DNA of 9,310 nt, taken from assembly GCA_012032065.1 (NCBI GenBank), contig JAAURV010000100.1, positions 1 to 9,310 on the forward strand. The letters are read 5' to 3'. This DNA comes from Hyphomicrobiales bacterium (lineage in GTDB: Bacteria; Pseudomonadota; Alphaproteobacteria; Rhizobiales; Aestuariivirgaceae). The translations under genes and the position numbers were made by a program. The notes below the pieces were generated by a model, which worked only from the letters and a program-made list of their open reading frames with translations, made no database searches and had not been told where the DNA came from. Shown in pieces: positions 7,243-9,310 of this stretch (positions are counted from its first letter, which is position 1; each line of letters opens with the position of its first letter).

Positions 7243-8118
7243 ATGATGAGGCAACGACTTATCGCTGCTGCTGCGGCGCTTCTATTGGTGTTCGCGGCAG
7301 CTCCGGCCGCCACCTACGCGGCCACTCAGAAGGGCCAGGACGAAGCGCTGCTCCTGAAAAAGAAGAAGCGCGAAGCAGCCCAGAAGACCGCCGAGGAGAG
7401 GCGCAAGACCGCCGAAGCAAAGAAGAAGGCGGAAGAGAAAAAGCGCGCCGCTGAGAAAAAAGCTTTCGAAAAGAAGAAGGCCGCGAGTCTCGATGAGCGC
7501 CGCCGTGCGCGCCTCAAGGCCCAATCGGAACTGCGCAAGCGCCGCGCCGAACGCATCGCCGGAAGACGGGATTGCGGAAATTTCCTCAATTGCGTGTTCA
7601 GAAGCCAGACAACGGCGCCCCGGCGCACCACCGGTTTTGGCTTTGGTTCGGGCTTGAGCTCGCGCAGCACGAAACGGGTCGTCGCCTGGAACGAGGGCAA
7701 ATACAAGCCGGGCACATTAATCGTCAGAACGCCCGAGCGCGCGCTCTATTATGTGACCGGCGATGGCGAGGCGATCCGCTACAGCGTCGGCGTCGGCCGC
7801 GAAGGCTTCCAGTGGAGCGGTTCGTCGCGCATTGCCGCCAAGCGCGAGTGGCCGGACTGGCGTCGCCGGCGGAGATGATTCGCCGTGAAGCCGAGAAGGG
7901 CCACATTCTCCCCGGAAGTCATGGAAGGAGGCCCCGGCAATCCGCTCGGCGCGCGCGCCCTCTACATCGGCGGAACCTTATTCCGCGTGCACGGCACCAA
8001 CAACGCGTCCTCGATTGGCGGAGCGGTGTCGTCCGGCTGCATCCGCATGATGAACGCCGACGTGATCGACCTCTACAACCGCGTCAATATCGGCTCGCGC
8101 ATTTACGTCTATCAGTAA
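7243..8118 (+). CDS. Secreted L,D-transpeptidase (YkuD/ErfK family) with Lys-rich linker and two compensating indels
   Basis: These enzymes form 3-3 peptidoglycan cross-links or attach proteins to peptidoglycan in the periplasm. A signal peptide (about 1-27) leads into a strongly charged stretch rich in Lys, Glu, Ala and Arg (about 33-107), probably helical, then the YkuD domain. The catalytic motif is complete: HGTNNASS with His250 and SSGCIR with Cys266, preceded by EGGPGNPLGARALYIGG. As written, the frame stops at 7876. Adding one C near 7863-7864 (WRPPAEMIRREAEKGHIL) and dropping one G near 7914-7915 (LPEVMEGG) gives a clean 291-residue protein. The two changes cancel, so start and end share a frame. 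Both lie in G/C runs, which fits base-calling error. The ATG at 7243 follows GAGG (7233-7236); a second ATG at 7246 is also possible. A terminator lies just downstream. Confidence 0.85.
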
Positions 8119-8138
8119 GGCCACTCGACGAAAGCAAG

Positions 8139-8165
8139 AGGGCCGCGGATTTCGCGGCCCTTTTT
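8139..8165 (+). terminator. Rho-independent terminator after the L,D-transpeptidase
   Basis: A perfect 9-bp stem AGGGCCGCG (8139-8147) and CGCGGCCCT (8153-8161) with a 5-base loop GATTT is followed by a T-run (8161-8165). It starts 20 bp after the stop codon. Confidence 0.9.
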
Positions 8166-8193
8166 GATTTGCGGAAGCGCGAACGCGCTCTCC

Positions 8194-8235
8194 AAAAAGA
8201 ACTGACCCCGGAGGCGATGCCGTCCGGGGTCCAGT
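8194..8235 (-). terminator. Rho-independent terminator for the Lys/Ala peptide gene
   Basis: The arms 8204-8212 (GACCCCGGA) and 8223-8231 (TCCGGGGTC) pair perfectly and extend by ACT/AGT past one bulged base. On the minus strand the stem is followed by TTCTTTTT, which is the A-run at 8194-8198 on the plus strand. It lies 25 bp past the stop of the peptide gene and faces the terminator at 8139-8165. Confidence 0.75.
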
Positions 8236-8259
8236 CCTGAAGTCTTCGCTTAAAGAAGC

Positions 8260-8331
8260 TTACTTCTTCTTCTTGGCGGCCTTCTTCTTGGCAGCCTTTT
8301 TCGCGGGCTTCTTAGCAGCTTTCTTCGCCAT
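8260..8331 (-). CDS. Lys/Ala-rich 23-residue basic peptide (histone H1-tail-like)
   Basis: The predicted product begins MAKKAAKKPAKK, continues with AAKKK repeats and ends in four lysines. It contains only Met, Ala, Lys and one Pro, so it is strongly basic and resembles the C-terminal tails of histone H1-like bacterial proteins such as AlgP or HctB. Binding to DNA or RNA is a reasonable guess but not shown. The ATG at 8331 has AGGAG (8343-8339) 7 bases before it; another ATG at 8337 is too close to that site. A dedicated hairpin terminator follows, so the unit looks like a true gene and not a chance stretch. Short, almost identical Lys/Ala peptides occur in other Hyphomicrobiales genomes to my knowledge, but I cannot check it here. 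It is too short for most gene callers. Confidence 0.65.
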   Translation of the reverse strand: MAKKAAKKPAKKAAKKKAAKKKK

Positions 8332-8343
8332 ATTCATTCTCCT

Positions 8344-8792
8344 AGTAGAGTTGATAGTCCCCACAACGCAGGTAAGCCTCACACATCTAACAGCGCAGGG
8401 GCCTTATCGGCCCAAACCGACTGTCATGAACATGTGTTTCCACCCCTTTGTGTGATTCGGCAATATGCCGTCAACATATTGTGTATCGCCCAAACTCCCC
8501 TAACAACTCGTAAACGCCAAAGGCGCGGCGCAGGCCGTCAGTACACGGAGGAATTTACGATTCTCGGAATTATGCGGAGAAATCCAAGAAAATTGGGGGC
8601 CCTCCGTAGGCTGACGATCTGCGCCTCGCCTGCAAATTCTAGAACCCTCTTCGGCGGCTTTGCCTGTTGCCGATTTGCACAGCCCATAAGATTTTTGACA
8701 AAATTGCCGCCGAGCGGCGCGATGATCATCGCAAGCTGCCTCCAATGAGCAGTGATCTCCGGCATTCGAGAACTGAGAATCGGACATGCAAC
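8344..8792. other. Gene-poor stretch upstream of the Lys/Ala peptide and VapB-like genes
   Basis: I see no convincing gene on either strand. Open frames here lack Shine-Dalgarno sites and recognisable motifs. A small hairpin GGGCC-TTATC-GGCCC (8399-8413) lies within the likely minus-strand leader of the peptide gene. A TTGACG on the minus strand (8474-8469) could be a -35 box for it, with no clear -10. The promoter of the VapB-like gene would also lie here but is not obvious. Confidence 0.4.
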
Positions 8793-9173
8793 ATGCGCTT
8801 CACCATCGACATGGATGACGAACTTTTGCAGCGGGCTATGAAGTCGGCCGTCACGAACAGCAAGTCCGAGGCAGTTCGCATCGCACGTCTGACGCTCGTG
8901 CGCATTGGCAACAAAGCCTCACTCAATGATCCTCCGCTCCACCAAAATTGTCATCGCCGGACTCGTTTCGGCGACCCATCGCGCAGCAAACTCCGGCCCT
9001 CATCCTCGTTCAGAAATGGATCCCCGCACTCGTTGCCTATCGCATGCACACATTTCCGTGCCGCCGATAAGCCGCCCGATGCTCTTGTGATGGTCGCATC
9101 GCGGCCAATCGAACCCAATGACTTGCTCAAAGTGCCGAGCAAACCGCAAGGCCCGAGCGGCGCAAGTCATTGA
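8793..9173 (+). CDS. VapB-family (ribbon-helix-helix type) antitoxin start with unrelated tail; probably a remnant
   Basis: Residues 1 to about 41 read MRFTIDMDDELLQRAMKSA, then SKSEAVRIARLTLVRIGNK. This is the beta strand plus two helices of VapB/DUF2191 antitoxins, which usually begin MRTTIDIDDELL and contain KTEAVEEALR. Such proteins bind DNA and neutralise a PIN-domain RNase (VapC). After about position 8930 the frame stays open to 9173, but the rest is Pro/Ser/Arg-rich and unlike a VapB C-terminus, which normally ends by 65-85 residues and contains the toxin-binding tail. No VapC follows: ATGATCCTC at 8927-8935 resembles a typical VapC start (MIL) but runs at once into non-homologous sequence. 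The Shine-Dalgarno is poor. The best reading is a decayed antitoxin whose toxin was lost near 8930-8950. The family match is moderate and the full span doubtful. Confidence 0.4.
   Translation: MRFTIDMDDELLQRAMKSAVTNSKSEAVRIARLTLVRIGNKASLNDPPLHQNCHRRTRFGDPSRSKLRPSSSFRNGSPHSLPIACTHFRAADKPPDALVMVASRPIEPNDLLKVPSKPQGPSGASH
8949..8977. repeat. Short palindromic unit, possible degenerate interspersed repeat
   Basis: TCGCCG (8954-8959) and CGGCGA (8969-8974) are inverted around GACTCGTTT. One frame reads IVIAGLVSATHRA, which resembles the spurious IAGLDPAIH peptide produced by the palindromic intergenic repeats common in Bradyrhizobium and relatives. It sits exactly where VapB similarity ends. A single copy is not proof of a repeat family. 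Confidence 0.3.
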
Positions 9174-9310
9174 CTTCGCTTGTTCGCGATGCGGGTGTGC
9201 AACGACGCATTCGACATCAAGATGCGCTCCTCCTCAACGGAAACAGCCCGCATTTCTCCTTGAATTGCGTCGTGGAACTCCCGCAAATGGACAAGACGGG
9301 GTCATGGCCC
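9174..9310. other. Right end of window, no supported gene
   Basis: The only candidate is a minus-strand frame from an ATG at 9253 with AAGGAG a few bases ahead, ending at a TGA near 9167, about 28 residues (MRAVSVEEER at its start). It has no recognised motif, so I do not call it. Confidence 0.3.

Noticed and set aside
8260..8331. Tandem nucleotide repeat (CTT/GCC-rich low complexity)
   Set aside because: The pattern is explained by Lys and Ala codons of the minus-strand peptide with proper start, stop and terminator.
8434..8748. Plus-strand frame of 104 codons in the gene-poor region
   Set aside because: There is no ribosome site, motif or codon bias resembling the neighbours, and an overlapping minus-strand frame is equally long. 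Probably chance.
1..9310. CRISPR array, tRNA or rRNA genes
   Set aside because: No regularly spaced repeats, no cloverleaf with a T-loop GGTTCRANNC signature, and no rRNA-like conserved blocks were seen on either strand.

Overview
The window looks like a chromosomal segment of an alphaproteobacterium, probably Hyphomicrobiales (Rhizobiales). The evidence is the GC-rich codon use, an aspartyl-tRNA synthetase of the alphaproteobacterial type (motif 2 with the SPGEFYQLD insertion, His33 in RDHGG), an L,D-transpeptidase of the kind common in that order, and a TTGAC-type promoter ahead of aspS. The genus cannot be read from the sequence.

Layout. (1) 1-830, +: the C-terminal SGNH domain of an acyltransferase-3-like membrane protein, cut by the left edge and frame-disrupted. 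(2) 909-2685, +: aspS, full length only if two missing single bases are restored. (3) 2686-3829: a compact islet of about 1.14 kb holding a class I Fic toxin-antitoxin pair (antitoxin 2753-2932, Fic enzyme 2925-3725 with a C-terminal membrane anchor). The islet is bounded by a perfect 63-bp direct repeat equal to the last 20 codons plus stop of aspS (2623-2685 and 3767-3829). (4) 3836-7107, -: two tandem secreted paralogues of unknown function, translationally coupled and sharing a C-terminal domain. (5) 7243-8118, +: a secreted L,D-transpeptidase with a long Lys/Glu/Ala-rich linker, carrying two compensating indels. (6) 8260-8331, -: a 23-residue Lys/Ala peptide gene with its own Shine-Dalgarno, facing the transpeptidase across two convergent hairpin terminators. 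(7) 8344-9310: mostly non-coding or decayed DNA with a VapB-like antitoxin start and a short palindromic repeat-like unit.

How it fits together. The backbone is housekeeping: translation (aspS) and envelope functions (secreted proteins, peptidoglycan cross-linking, surface acyl modification). The accessory element is the Fic islet in the 3' end of aspS. It leaves AspRS with an intact C-terminus and places the toxin-antitoxin pair 67 bp downstream of the aspS stop, where aspS read-through could express it. The second aspS tail lies 6 bp from the stop of the convergent gene, so before insertion aspS and that gene were probably convergent neighbours about 6 bp apart.

Sequence quality. The confidently placed frame breaks (two in aspS, one in the SGNH gene, a compensating pair in the transpeptidase) are all single-base changes in short G/C runs. 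Because aspS is essential, assembly or base-calling error is the simplest explanation for most of them. The Fic pair and the two secreted paralogues read cleanly.
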